From: Thermasporomyces sp036564245
Lineage (GTDB): Bacteria > Actinomycetota > Actinomycetes > Propionibacteriales > Actinopolymorphaceae
Assembly (NCBI GenBank): GCA_036564245.1
Contig: DATCKU010000105.1
Location: 1 to 64,000 of the forward strand
Length of the DNA: 64,000 nucleotides
Reading direction: 5' to 3'
In this document: piece by piece, positions 26,233-34,420 of the stretch
Layout of the letters: every line of letters begins with the position of its first letter
How positions within the stretch are numbered: the stretch's first letter is position 1
Program-made: the position numbers and the translations under genes
Notes under the pieces: model-generated
Database searches by the model: none
What the model was told of the DNA's origin: nothing
The model's input: only the letters and a program-made list of their open reading frames with translations

Positions 26233-27051
26233 ATGCAGAGCAGAAACCCGGTCTTTGCGCGCCGTGACGCGTTCCGGACGGGTCCTTATGCAGCGAGTGG
26301 CGCGACCCTGACTGACGAGCAGCTTCAGGCGATGTACGACATGCCGGCTCGCGAGGGCCTGGGTGTGCGCCGCGACCGCATGACGATCGACGACGTGGTC
26401 GCCCGCACGGCGATGACGCTCGGCACGCTCATCGTCGTAGCGGCCGCCACGTGGTACTTCATGGGCGACCAGCTTCGGTCCTCGGTCTTCGGCCTGCTGG
26501 TCGCCACGGCGCTCGTAGGTCTGGGGCTGGGCTTCGTCATCGGCCTCAAGCACGTCACGAACCCGGCTGTGATCTTGGCGTACGCCGCGGTCGAGGGCGT
26601 CTTCATCGGTATCGCCAGCAAGGTCCTCGCCGTCTTCGTCGGAGGCGATCCCGGGCTCGTCGCCCAAGCGGTCCTCGGGACGCTGTGCGCCGCCGCTGGC
26701 ATGCTGGCGGTCTACAAGTTCCGGGTCATCCGGGTGACGCCGAAGTTCCAGCGGTTCGTCATCGGCGCCACGATGGGCTTCTTCCTGGTCGTGTTCGTGA
26801 ACTTCGTGCTGAACATGTTCGGCGGCCTCGGGTACAACAACCTGGGCCCGATCGGCTTGCTCGTCGCGGTGGTTGGCGTGGCGCTCGCCTGCTTCAACCT
26901 GCTCCTCGACTTCGACTACGTCGAGCAGGGCATCGCCCACGGCGCGCCGAGCAAGGACGCGTGGTTCGCGGCGTTCGGGCTCACCGTCACCCTGGTGTGG
27001 CTCTACATCGAGATTCTGCGAATCCTCGCCATCCTCCGCGGCAGCGACTGA
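26233..27051 (+). CDS. Bax inhibitor-1/YccA family membrane protein
   Basis: Seven-helix membrane protein of 272 residues matching the actinobacterial Bax inhibitor-1/YbhL-like family (also called TMBIM-type, some members conducting Ca2+). An N-terminal cytoplasmic tail has TLTDEQLQAMYDMPA; helices run from about 55 to 270; the final part has LLLDFDYVEQGI and the conserved acidic residues typical of the last helices. ATG 26233 is preferred, with GGAGG seven bases upstream; the longer reading from 26050 would run through the terminator hairpin and lacks family resemblance. The physiological role in bacteria is poorly defined. It is bounded by long hairpins on both sides and so forms its own unit. 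Confidence 0.88.
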   Translation: MQSRNPVFARRDAFRTGPYAASGATLTDEQLQAMYDMPAREGLGVRRDRMTIDDVVARTAMTLGTLIVVAAATWYFMGDQLRSSVFGLLVATALVGLGLGFVIGLKHVTNPAVILAYAAVEGVFIGIASKVLAVFVGGDPGLVAQAVLGTLCAAAGMLAVYKFRVIRVTPKFQRFVIGATMGFFLVVFVNFVLNMFGGLGYNNLGPIGLLVAVVGVALACFNLLLDFDYVEQGIAHGAPSKDAWFAAFGLTVTLVWLYIEILRILAILRGSD

Positions 27052-27414
27052 CGCCGCGTCGGGGTGAGCTGACCTCCACACGTGACCACGGAAGGTCGGC
27101 CTTCGTGCCCGCGCCGGGCAGTACGCCTGGAGAGGTCCAGAAGGCCTACCTTCCGTGGTCTTTGTCTCTGTGGCTCAGTTGACGCGTCGTCGGGTGAGGA
27201 TCTTCTCCCCGCGGTACGTGGACAGCTACCGATCGTCGACCGAGCCGGCGCAGGGACCGTACGCAGCGTGACCTGCGAGATGTAGTCGTACGCCACGCCG
27301 CTGGTGGAGAGACAACGAGTGAGTCCGGCTATGCCGCGATGTGGGACCTCGGCAGATGGGATCTACGCGGAGCCCAACATAGCCACGCCATGGCGCCGGC
27401 CATCAGGCTGTGGG
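27052..27414. other. 363-base intergenic region with one large hairpin
   Basis: Lies between convergent genes. Apart from the hairpin at 27084-27160 I see no gene; the short frames here have no recognisable domain. Confidence 0.45.
27084..27160. terminator. Long-armed hairpin after the Bax inhibitor-like gene
   Basis: Arms 27084-27103 and 27141-27160 pair over 20 bases with one mismatch; the 37-base loop has its own GCCCGCGCCGGGC stem. TTTGTCTCT follows the right arm. It acts most plausibly as a terminator, though the loop size is unusual and an RNA element is possible. Confidence 0.6.
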
Positions 27415-27825
27415 TCACCCACTGACGTTCGGCCCGACCCGATCCAGTCGTACGCGAATCAAGCACCGCCGCTCCCGTCGCATGGCCGCTTGGTACTCAT
27501 CCCAGTCCGGATGCTCACCCGCCACGCCGCGGTAGTACGCGATGAGGTGATCCATGGCCTCCGGGAGGGAGAGGATGTGGGCCTCGCCCTCGACCTGGAG
27601 CCACTGGCCGAAGAACTTGTCAGTGAACACACACAGGCTGGCGCGCGGGTCCCGGCGAAGGTTGCGGACCTTGTAGGCGGTTTCGCGTGTGCTGATCGTC
27701 GCGTAGCCCTCGGCGTCAAGACCGACGAGCACAGGCGAGAGCTGCGGCCACCCGTCCGCCCGGTACGTGCTCAGCACAGCGCGGTGATGATCGCGGAGAA
27801 ATTCCCGTGCCTCGTCGAGGTTCAT
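27415..27825 (-). CDS. PPOX-class split-barrel flavin/F420-dependent protein (copy 1)
   Basis: Small split-barrel protein of 136 residues of the pyridoxamine-phosphate-oxidase fold. Such actinobacterial proteins bind FMN or F420 and reduce diverse substrates. The first strands AVLSTYRADGWPQLSPV and the KVRNLRRDPRASLCV block are the usual cofactor-site segments. The C-terminal half contains YYRGVAGEHPDWDEYQAAM, shared with the paralogue at 28359-28835. It follows the DUF4287 gene by 36 bases on the same strand. Substrate unknown. Confidence 0.8.
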   Translation of the reverse strand: MNLDEAREFLRDHHRAVLSTYRADGWPQLSPVLVGLDAEGYATISTRETAYKVRNLRRDPRASLCVFTDKFFGQWLQVEGEAHILSLPEAMDHLIAYYRGVAGEHPDWDEYQAAMRRERRCLIRVRLDRVGPNVSG

Positions 27826-27861
27826 GTGACACCAGGCGGATTGAGTTGCGCTGTGAGGACT

Positions 27862-28092
27862 CTAGGTGAATTTCCGCTGCGCGCGTCGCAGGTCGTGCTC
27901 GTGCACGATCGCGGTGGCGTGCCCGTGGGAGATGCCGAACTCGTTCCGGAGCCAGCTCACCCGGTCTTCGAACCGGAGGAAGGCCGGACCTTCTTCTAGG
28001 GCTCTGATCCACTCTGGAAGTTCTCTGCCGGTAACCCGCGGGATCCTGGCAACGAGATTCTGATGGGTCTCTTCGGAGTGGTGCAGAGCCAT
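27862..28092 (-). CDS. DUF4287 small protein
   Basis: Protein of 76 residues matching DUF4287: HSEETHQNLVARIPRVTGRE, FLRFEDRVSWLRNEFG and GHATAIVHEHDLRR are the conserved blocks. It is predicted to be all-helical and soluble; function is not known. ATG 28092 is chosen because AGGAGG lies five bases upstream. It precedes the PPOX gene in one transcript. Confidence 0.8.
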   Translation of the reverse strand: MALHHSEETHQNLVARIPRVTGRELPEWIRALEEGPAFLRFEDRVSWLRNEFGISHGHATAIVHEHDLRRAQRKFT

Positions 28093-28358
28093 GGCTGCCT
28101 CCTGAGCTCGGTTCACCGTAGGTCCATGCTCACGAGACTGCCTGACGAACGCAGCGGAAACAACCCCCTTCGTGAAACTGGCTGAATGAGGAATGTTGTG
28201 GACGGAGTACGCCCACTACGCCAAGCGGACGAATCCACGGCCGAATTTCCGCGGCTGCGAAATGGGCCGGGATTCGTGTGTCCTTTTCGCCGCCCGCACC
28301 TCGCGTGACGGCGGCGCCGGGAAATCCGACGTCGGATCCTTGCGCCGTCGTCCGGCCC

Positions 28359-28835
28359 TCAGGTCGTGCTGTCCGACACAAGACGCGGTGGGAAGCCACC
28401 ACGGGCGATCGGTCCCCAGCGCTCGATGTCGATCTCGATCAGGCACTTGCCTTGGCGCTGCATCGCGTCGCGGTATTCGTCCCAGTCGGGATGCTCGCCG
28501 CTGATGCAGCGGTAGTACTCCACCAGTGGCTCGAGGGCCTCCGGAAGGTCCAGCACCTTGGCTACGCCGTCGACCTGGACCCAGGGATCACTCCAGCCGG
28601 GCGACATCACGCAGATGCTGACTGCCGGGTTTCGTCGTGCGTTGATCGCCTTCGCCCGCTCCGGATACGTCGAGATCACGATCCGGTTGTCCCGGTTGAG
28701 ACCGCAGGTGACGGGGGAGAGCTGAGGGCGCCCGTCTCGGCGCGTGGTGGCGAGGACCCCCTGGTGGCGGGTACGCAGGAACTCGAGCAGCCCGGCTCGG
28801 TCGACTTTCTCGGCGGTAGCGATCGATGGACTCAT
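28359..28835 (-). CDS. PPOX-class split-barrel flavin/F420-dependent protein (copy 2)
   Basis: A 158-residue paralogue of the protein at 27415-27825. It shares the strands GVLATTRRDGRPQLSPV, the INARRNPAVSICVM segment and YYRCISGEHPDWDEYRDAM. An 8-10 residue N-terminal extension and a short basic tail distinguish it. The two copies with the DUF4287 gene between them suggest an old local duplication. Cofactor (F420 or FMN) and substrate cannot be read from the sequence. Confidence 0.8.
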   Translation of the reverse strand: MSPSIATAEKVDRAGLLEFLRTRHQGVLATTRRDGRPQLSPVTCGLNRDNRIVISTYPERAKAINARRNPAVSICVMSPGWSDPWVQVDGVAKVLDLPEALEPLVEYYRCISGEHPDWDEYRDAMQRQGKCLIEIDIERWGPIARGGFPPRLVSDSTT

Positions 28836-28935
28836 GAGGCCACTTTAAGGGTTTCGCACACCCCGGGCGGCCTGGCTCGTGACCGACCGCACCTCGGCTT
28901 GTGTGCAAAGACCCGATACACATGCGTCGCACATG

Positions 28936-30018
28936 TCACCTCTGCGGCTGCCGACCGTCGAGGTAACGGGCGTGGAGCTGTCCGCATGCCGCGGAGAGCG
29001 AGCCACCGAACTGCTGACGCCGCGTGGCGTGAAGCCCGTGCTCACGCAGCACACGCAAGAAGCGGCCGACGCGAGACGGTCGAGGTGGCCGGAACCGAGG
29101 CGTGACCCCGACCGCCGAGTTGTACGCGATCACGTTGACGCAGAACAGCTCCGGCCGGGAGAGCCCTGTGACCAGTGCGGCAAGCGCGTGCGCGTGGTCG
29201 AGGCTGTCGTTGTGGCCATCGATGAGAAGGTACGCAAGATAGGCCTTGCGCCTGGTTCTCACGACGTGCTCGTCGAGGATGGCCAGATTGTTCGCCAGCG
29301 GGAAGCGGTGCTGCAGCGGGATGAGCTCTCCGCGTTCGGCGTCGTACGGCGAGTGCACCGACAACGTCACCGTCACCTGGGGGAACTCCTCGACCAGCCG
29401 CTCAAGACCTGGTGCGAAACCCACCGTTGACACGGTGATCCGGCGTGGGCTGATGCCGAAGAAGTCCTTGCTGGTCAAAAGGTGCAGCGCCGGGAACGTG
29501 TGCGGATTGGCCAACGCCTCGCCCATCCCCATGAACGCGATGCTGTCCAGCCCAGGCGTTCGGCTCTCGCGCAGGTTCCTCGCGCGAAAGTACAGCACCT
29601 GGTCGCAGATCTCGTCGGCGGTGAGGTTGCGGACCAGGCCGACCGCACCAGTGGCACAGAAGGTGCAGCCAAGCCCGCAACCGACCTGCGTCGAGATGCA
29701 GAGCGACGTGAACCCGCTGCGGTAGTGGGTGAGGACACTCTCGATCCGCGCACCAGTGCGGCTTTCGAAGAGGACCTTCTCCACCTGCTCGGCCGACTGA
29801 CGGGCCACCGGCCGCAGCTCACACAGAGCCGGTCCGATCTCGCTCGCCAGTCGATCACGAAGCGCTCGCGGGAACTCGACGAGTCGTTCGACCTCGGTGA
29901 TACCGCGCTCATGAATGGCGCGGAGTAACTGGGTCAGGCGGTACGAAGGCGCCCCCGCCTCGGCGAGAACGCGTTGCAGCGTGGCGTACCGAGTCCCGAC
30001 AGGTGGATTCGGCGCCAC
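28936..30018 (-). CDS. Cfr/RlmN-family radical SAM 23S rRNA methyltransferase, Cfr-like
   Basis: Radical SAM enzyme of 360 residues predicted to methylate A2503 of 23S rRNA. The [4Fe-4S] cluster motif is C114-x3-C118-x2-C121; C107 and C345 (SAACGQL) match the two further cysteines required in RlmN and Cfr; FMGMGEALANP binds SAM. Several blocks resemble Staphylococcus Cfr more than housekeeping RlmN, as I recall those sequences: EQVEKVLFE, NLTADEICDQVLYF, SVHSPYDAERGELIP, the RKAYLAYLL...NDSLDHA region and RQQFG. Cfr adds the C8 methyl that gives resistance to phenicols, lincosamides, oxazolidinones, pleuromutilins and streptogramin A; RlmN adds C2 methyl. The start is GTG 30018 with a weak ribosome site. 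A divergent MFS transporter is adjacent. C8 versus C2 chemistry cannot be settled by eye. Confidence 0.8.
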   Translation of the reverse strand: MAPNPPVGTRYATLQRVLAEAGAPSYRLTQLLRAIHERGITEVERLVEFPRALRDRLASEIGPALCELRPVARQSAEQVEKVLFESRTGARIESVLTHYRSGFTSLCISTQVGCGLGCTFCATGAVGLVRNLTADEICDQVLYFRARNLRESRTPGLDSIAFMGMGEALANPHTFPALHLLTSKDFFGISPRRITVSTVGFAPGLERLVEEFPQVTVTLSVHSPYDAERGELIPLQHRFPLANNLAILDEHVVRTRRKAYLAYLLIDGHNDSLDHAHALAALVTGLSRPELFCVNVIAYNSAVGVTPRFRPPRPSRVGRFLRVLREHGLHATRRQQFGGSLSAACGQLHARYLDGRQPQR

Positions 30019-30035
30019 CGGAACATCCGCACCAT
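29934..30035 (-). CDS. Possible 33-codon leader ORF overlapping the Cfr-like start
   Basis: A short frame begins at ATG 30035 with GGAGG eight bases upstream, a better ribosome site than that of the methyltransferase itself. It encodes MVRMFRWRRIHLSGLG and further Arg-rich residues, and overlaps the first 85 bases of the enzyme gene in another frame. It could couple or attenuate translation of that gene, as leader peptides do for other ribosome-resistance genes, or be chance. Confidence 0.25.
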   Translation of the reverse strand: MVRMFRWRRIHLSGLGTPRCNAFSPRRGRLRTA

Positions 30036-30304
30036 ACGATCGGCCTCCTCATGACAAGGAAGGACGGAACGGACAAGGGACATCCAGTGCAGGCCGACGC
30101 CGCGCGGGAAGACGCACCCCGACGCGAGACTCACCACCTCACAGGCGGGTTCGCGATGGGTGGACCGGCAGCGTAGGCCGGTCAGGTGCGTCACATGCCG
30201 CCCATTCTCTGGCTGTGACGAACCACCGTCAAATGAGTTGTCGAGCGCGCGTACGCCATGGCTTGCTGCCCGAGTCGTTCGGAACGTACGAGAGAATCGG
30301 GCTG

Positions 30305-31516
30305 ATGTCACAAGAGGGAGCTTCACTTCGTACGTACGGTCTTTCCGTCTACCTTCCGTCCCTGCTCTACGGCATCGGTCAGGGTGCTGTGGCGCCCATC
30401 GTCGCGATCTCGGCCCTCGACCTCGGGGCTTCTGTGGGCGTGGCGAGCTTCGTCGTGGCCCTGGCAGGCCTGGGCCAGCTCGTGGGCGACCTGCCGGCGG
30501 GAGCGCTCGCGGAACGGATCGGGGAGCGACGGGCGATGCTCGGCGCGGCATTCCTGCTGATAGCGGCGCTGGTGGCGGCGATCCTCGCGACGTCGGTCTG
30601 GGTGCTCGGGGTAGCCATCGCGACCACCGGACTCGCCGGCGCGGTATGGCACCTCGCGCGGCAGGCGTACCTCACCGAGGTCGTCCCGTTCCGGCTCCGG
30701 GCCCGCGCCATGTCCACGCTGGGCGGCGTGCACCGGATCGGTGCCTTCCTCGGGCCGTTCCTCGGCGCCGGCGCCGTGCATCTGGCCGGGACGGACGGCT
30801 CGTACGGACTGCACGTGGTCGCGGTCGCCGTCGCTGCTGTGGCCTTGCTCGGGTTGCCCGAGCCCGGTGGCCGTGACCCGCAGGCTCATGCCCAGGCCGG
30901 ACCGGGCATGGTCGAGGTAGCCCGGTCGCACCTGCCCGTCCTGCGCACCCTCGGGCTGGGAACCGTCCTGGTCGGTGCGGTCCGAGCGTCCCGGCAGGCC
31001 GTGATCCCGCTGTGGGCCGCGCACATCGGTCTGGACGCCGCGACGACCAGCCTGATCTTCGGCGTGGCGGGGGCCGTCGACATGGCGCTCTTCTATCCGG
31101 CCGGAAAGGTCATGGACCGGATCGGCCGGGCCTGGGTCGCGGTGCCGTCCATGGTCGTGCTCGGCATCGCACACCTCGTGCTTCCGCTGGCCCACAGCGC
31201 ACCGACGCTCTTCGGTGTGGCGATGGTCATGGGGATCGGCAACGGCATCGGGAGCGGGATCATCATGACGTTGGGTGCCGATCTCTCGCCCGCTGTCGGC
31301 CGCACGACGTTCCTGGGTGCCTGGCGGCTGTGCTCGGACCTCGGATCGAGTGGCGGACCACTCGTGATCGGTGTGATCAGCTCGGCCGTGGCCCTGGCAC
31401 CAGCCGTCGTGTTGATGGGTGTGCTCGGGCTCGTGGGCGCCATGATCCTCGGGCGCTGGATACCGGTGCACGTACCCTCGCCGCGCGCGATGAGCAGTGA
31501 GCCCAGCAGAGGGTAG
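30305..31516 (+). CDS. MFS transporter (multidrug-type)
   Basis: Twelve-helix major facilitator of 403 residues. The loop between helices 2 and 3 has GDLPAGALAERIGERRAM, the MFS motif A (G-x-x-x-D-R-x-G-R-R type), and the second half repeats it as YPAGKVMDRIGRAW. The family of DHA1-like exporters usually moves drugs or metabolites against proton gradient. ATG 30305 is used; the frame is open further upstream but that part has no membrane character. It is transcribed divergently from the Cfr-like methyltransferase, with 286 bases between the starts, which raises the possibility of a joint antibiotic-response pair. Substrate unknown. Confidence 0.82.
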   Translation: MSQEGASLRTYGLSVYLPSLLYGIGQGAVAPIVAISALDLGASVGVASFVVALAGLGQLVGDLPAGALAERIGERRAMLGAAFLLIAALVAAILATSVWVLGVAIATTGLAGAVWHLARQAYLTEVVPFRLRARAMSTLGGVHRIGAFLGPFLGAGAVHLAGTDGSYGLHVVAVAVAAVALLGLPEPGGRDPQAHAQAGPGMVEVARSHLPVLRTLGLGTVLVGAVRASRQAVIPLWAAHIGLDAATTSLIFGVAGAVDMALFYPAGKVMDRIGRAWVAVPSMVVLGIAHLVLPLAHSAPTLFGVAMVMGIGNGIGSGIIMTLGADLSPAVGRTTFLGAWRLCSDLGSSGGPLVIGVISSAVALAPAVVLMGVLGLVGAMILGRWIPVHVPSPRAMSSEPSRG

Positions 31517-31593
31517 AGGCGCCGCACGCCGGCCGAACCAGCTGCGGCGAGTCACGTGAACTGCCACGACAGGGCGGCCTCTATCATGAGGAG

Positions 31594-33117
31594 ATGGCAG
31601 CTCACCACGAAGGGACAGAGCCCGGGGTCCCCGCACCGTTTGCCAAGATCGGCTTGACCTACGACGACGTTCTGCTCCTGCCCGGGGCTACTGAGATCCA
31701 CCCCAGCGAGATCGACACGACGAGCAAGGTCTCCCGCCGGATCAGCGTCGCGATTCCCTTGCTCTCGAGCCCGATGGACACCGTGACCGAGGCCCGCATG
31801 GCGATTGCGGTCGCGCGGCAGGGTGGCCTGGGTGTGCTCCATCGCAACCTCTCGATCGAGGACCAGGCCCAGCAGGTCGACCTCGTGAAGCGGTCGGAAG
31901 CTGGGATGGTCGCTCAGCCCATCACGATCGGCCCGGACGCCACGATCGGCGAGGCTGACGCGTTGTGCGCGCAGTACCGCATCTCCGGCGTACCAGTCGT
32001 GGGGCCCGGGCACGAGCTCCTCGGCATCGTGACCAACCGCGACATGCGGTTCGAGACCGACAAGTCCCGGCTCGTACGCGATGTCATGACCCCCATGCCA
32101 CTCGTGACCGGCCACGTGGGCATCTCGGCCGACGAGGCGATGGCGCTGCTTCGCCGGCACAAGATCGAGAAGCTGCCCCTGGTCGACTCGGCTGGTCGAC
32201 TGCAAGGTCTGATCACCCTCAAGGACTTCGTGAAGCGCGACCAGTTCCCGCGCGCGACCAAGGACGACTCCGGCCGGCTCCGGGTGGGCGCCGCGGTGGG
32301 CTACTTCGGCGACGCCTGGAAGCGTGCGATGACGCTCGTCGAGGCGGGCGTCGACCTGATCGTCGTCGACACTGCCCACGGCCACACCCGAGGCGTCCTC
32401 GACATGATCCGGGCCCTCAAGGCAGAGCCCGCAGCACGCGACGTCGACATCGTGGGTGGCAACGTCGCGACTCGCGAAGGTGCCCAGGCGATCATCGACG
32501 CCGGCGCCGACGGTGTGCGGGTAGGGCTGGGACCCGGGTCGATCTGCACCAGCCGGGTCGTGGCCGGCGTGGGTGCACCGCAGATCACCGCGATCTACGA
32601 GGCGGCCCAGGCGGCACGCCCAGCGGGCGTCCCAGTGATCGGCGACGGCGGACTGCAGTACTCCGGCGACATCGCCAAGGCCCTCGTGGCCGGCGCCGAC
32701 ACCGTGATGTTCGGTTCGTTGCTGGCCGGCTGTGAGGAGAGCCCAGGGCAGCTCGTCTTCATCAACGGCAAGCAGTACAAGTCGTACCGCGGCATGGGTT
32801 CCCTCGGCGCGATGCGCTCCCGCGGGAAGAATCAGTCGTACTCCAAGGACCGTTACTTCCAAGGCGAGGTGACCTCCGACGACGAGCTCGTGCCGGAGGG
32901 CGTCGAGGGCCAGGTGCCGTACCGCGGCTCGCTCGCGGCCGTCACCCATCAGCTGATCGGCGGGCTGCGCCAGTCGATGTTCTACGTGGGGGCGCGTACG
33001 ATCCCGGAGCTGCAGGAGAAGGGTCGCTTCGTCCGGGTGACGCCGGCCGGGCTGCGGGAGAGCCACCCGCACGACCTGCAGATGATGGTCGAAGCGCCCA
33101 ACTACTGGGTCCGCTAG
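31594..33117 (+). CDS. guaB: IMP dehydrogenase
   Basis: Oxidises IMP to XMP with NAD+, the committed step to GMP. The 507-residue length is normal. The TIM barrel carries catalytic C318 in GPGSICTSR; two CBS domains (about 105-220) are inserted after the third strand region; DGGLQYSGD and the mobile flap RYFQGEVTSDDELVPEG are present. An AGGAG tract directly touches the ATG. It is followed 21 bases later by guaB3, and guaA lies 11.6 kb downstream on the same strand. Confidence 0.97.
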   Translation: MAAHHEGTEPGVPAPFAKIGLTYDDVLLLPGATEIHPSEIDTTSKVSRRISVAIPLLSSPMDTVTEARMAIAVARQGGLGVLHRNLSIEDQAQQVDLVKRSEAGMVAQPITIGPDATIGEADALCAQYRISGVPVVGPGHELLGIVTNRDMRFETDKSRLVRDVMTPMPLVTGHVGISADEAMALLRRHKIEKLPLVDSAGRLQGLITLKDFVKRDQFPRATKDDSGRLRVGAAVGYFGDAWKRAMTLVEAGVDLIVVDTAHGHTRGVLDMIRALKAEPAARDVDIVGGNVATREGAQAIIDAGADGVRVGLGPGSICTSRVVAGVGAPQITAIYEAAQAARPAGVPVIGDGGLQYSGDIAKALVAGADTVMFGSLLAGCEESPGQLVFINGKQYKSYRGMGSLGAMRSRGKNQSYSKDRYFQGEVTSDDELVPEGVEGQVPYRGSLAAVTHQLIGGLRQSMFYVGARTIPELQEKGRFVRVTPAGLRESHPHDLQMMVEAPNYWVR

Positions 33118-33138
33118 CGCGTACGAAAGAATGCGTTG

Positions 33139-34245
33139 GTGACTGAGATTGAGATTGGTCGCGGCAAGCGTGGCCGCCGCGCGTACTCCTTCGACGACAT
33201 CGCGATCGTGCCCAGCCGGCGTACGCGAGACCCCGAGGAGGTCTCGACGGTCTGGCAGATCGACGCGTACCAGTTCCAGATGCCGGTCGTCGCGGCGCCC
33301 ATGGACTCGGTGATGTCGCCTGCCACGGCGATCGCCTTGGGCAAGCTGGGCGGACTGGGCGTGCTCAACCTCGAAGGACTGTGGACGCGGTACGACGATC
33401 CCGAGCCGCTGCTCGCCGAGATCGTCTCGCTGGATCCCGCTTCCGCCACGGAACGGATGCAGCAGATCTACGCCGAGCCGATCAAGCCCGATCTCATCAC
33501 CGCGCGGATCGGTGAGATCCGGGACGCCGGCGTGACCGTGGCCGGCGCACTGTCTCCCGCGCGCACGAAGCAGCTGTGGAAGACGGTGATCGACGCCGGC
33601 GTGGACATCTTCGTGATCCGCGGGACGACGGTCTCGGCCGAGCACGTCTCGAGCCAGACCGAGCCGCTCAACCTCAAGCAGTTCATCTACGAGCTCGACG
33701 TCCCGGTCATCGTCGGCGGGTGCGCGACCTACCAGGCGGCGTTGCACCTCATGCGAACCGGTGCGGCCGGTGTGCTGGTGGGCTTCGGCGGAGGCGCCGC
33801 CCACACCACGCGTTCGGTCCTCGGCGTCGCGGTCCCCATGGCGTCGGCCGTGGCCGACGTCGCGGCCGCACGGCGTGACTACCTCGACGAGTCGGGCGGG
33901 CGGTACGTCCACGTGATCGCGGATGGCTCGGTAGGCCGCTCCGGCGACATCGCGAAGGCGATCGCATGTGGCGCGGACGCCGTGATGCTGGGCTCACCGC
34001 TCGCGCGTGCCGTCGAAGCACCTGGCAAGGGCTACCACTGGGGCATGGAGGCACACCACGGCGAGCTGCCCCGCGGGGCGCGCGTCGAGGTGGGCACCGT
34101 CGGGACCCTGGAGGAGATCCTCTTCGGACCTTCGCGGCTCTCCGACGGGACGATGAACCTCGTGGGCGCACTGCGCCGGGCGATGGCGACCACGGGATAC
34201 ACCGAGCTCAAGGAGTTCCAGCGGATCGAGGTCGTCGTCCAGTAG
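33139..34245 (+). CDS. guaB3: GuaB3-type IMP dehydrogenase-related protein
   Basis: Protein of 368 residues with an IMPDH/GMP-reductase TIM barrel but without CBS domains. The loop that in GuaB reads GPGSICTSR reads GGGAAHTTR here, so His stands where the catalytic Cys normally is. The DGSVGRSGD phosphate-binding motif is kept. Actinobacteria commonly carry this paralogue next to guaB; whether it is an IMPDH, a reductase or regulatory is disputed. GTG 33139 is favoured over the TTG one codon earlier. A hairpin at 34377-34406 ends the operon. Confidence 0.9.
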   Translation: MTEIEIGRGKRGRRAYSFDDIAIVPSRRTRDPEEVSTVWQIDAYQFQMPVVAAPMDSVMSPATAIALGKLGGLGVLNLEGLWTRYDDPEPLLAEIVSLDPASATERMQQIYAEPIKPDLITARIGEIRDAGVTVAGALSPARTKQLWKTVIDAGVDIFVIRGTTVSAEHVSSQTEPLNLKQFIYELDVPVIVGGCATYQAALHLMRTGAAGVLVGFGGGAAHTTRSVLGVAVPMASAVADVAAARRDYLDESGGRYVHVIADGSVGRSGDIAKAIACGADAVMLGSPLARAVEAPGKGYHWGMEAHHGELPRGARVEVGTVGTLEEILFGPSRLSDGTMNLVGALRRAMATTGYTELKEFQRIEVVVQ

Positions 34246-34376
34246 CACCGGCTCGGTTCGTGCCCACACCAGTGGGTGGTACGGCGAACGCCTGACGCGA
34301 TCTGCTGAACACACACGCGGCCTCGTGCCGCGGCCTCGGGTACGCCCTGAGAGCGCGGTCGTCCCGATACCCGTCG

Positions 34377-34406
34377 TGGGGTGCCCGTACTTCGGCGGGC
34401 ACCCCA
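34377..34406. terminator. 11-bp hairpin between guaB3 and the RND gene
   Basis: TGGGGTGCCCG (34377-34387) pairs exactly with CGGGCACCCCA (34396-34406) around an 8-base loop. It sits between converging genes and probably terminates both. Confidence 0.65.
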
Positions 34407-34420
34407 CCCGACGGTCTCGT

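Noticed and set aside
31552..33912. 786-codon open frame on the minus strand
   Set aside because: It is antisense to guaB and guaB3, both unmistakable genes.
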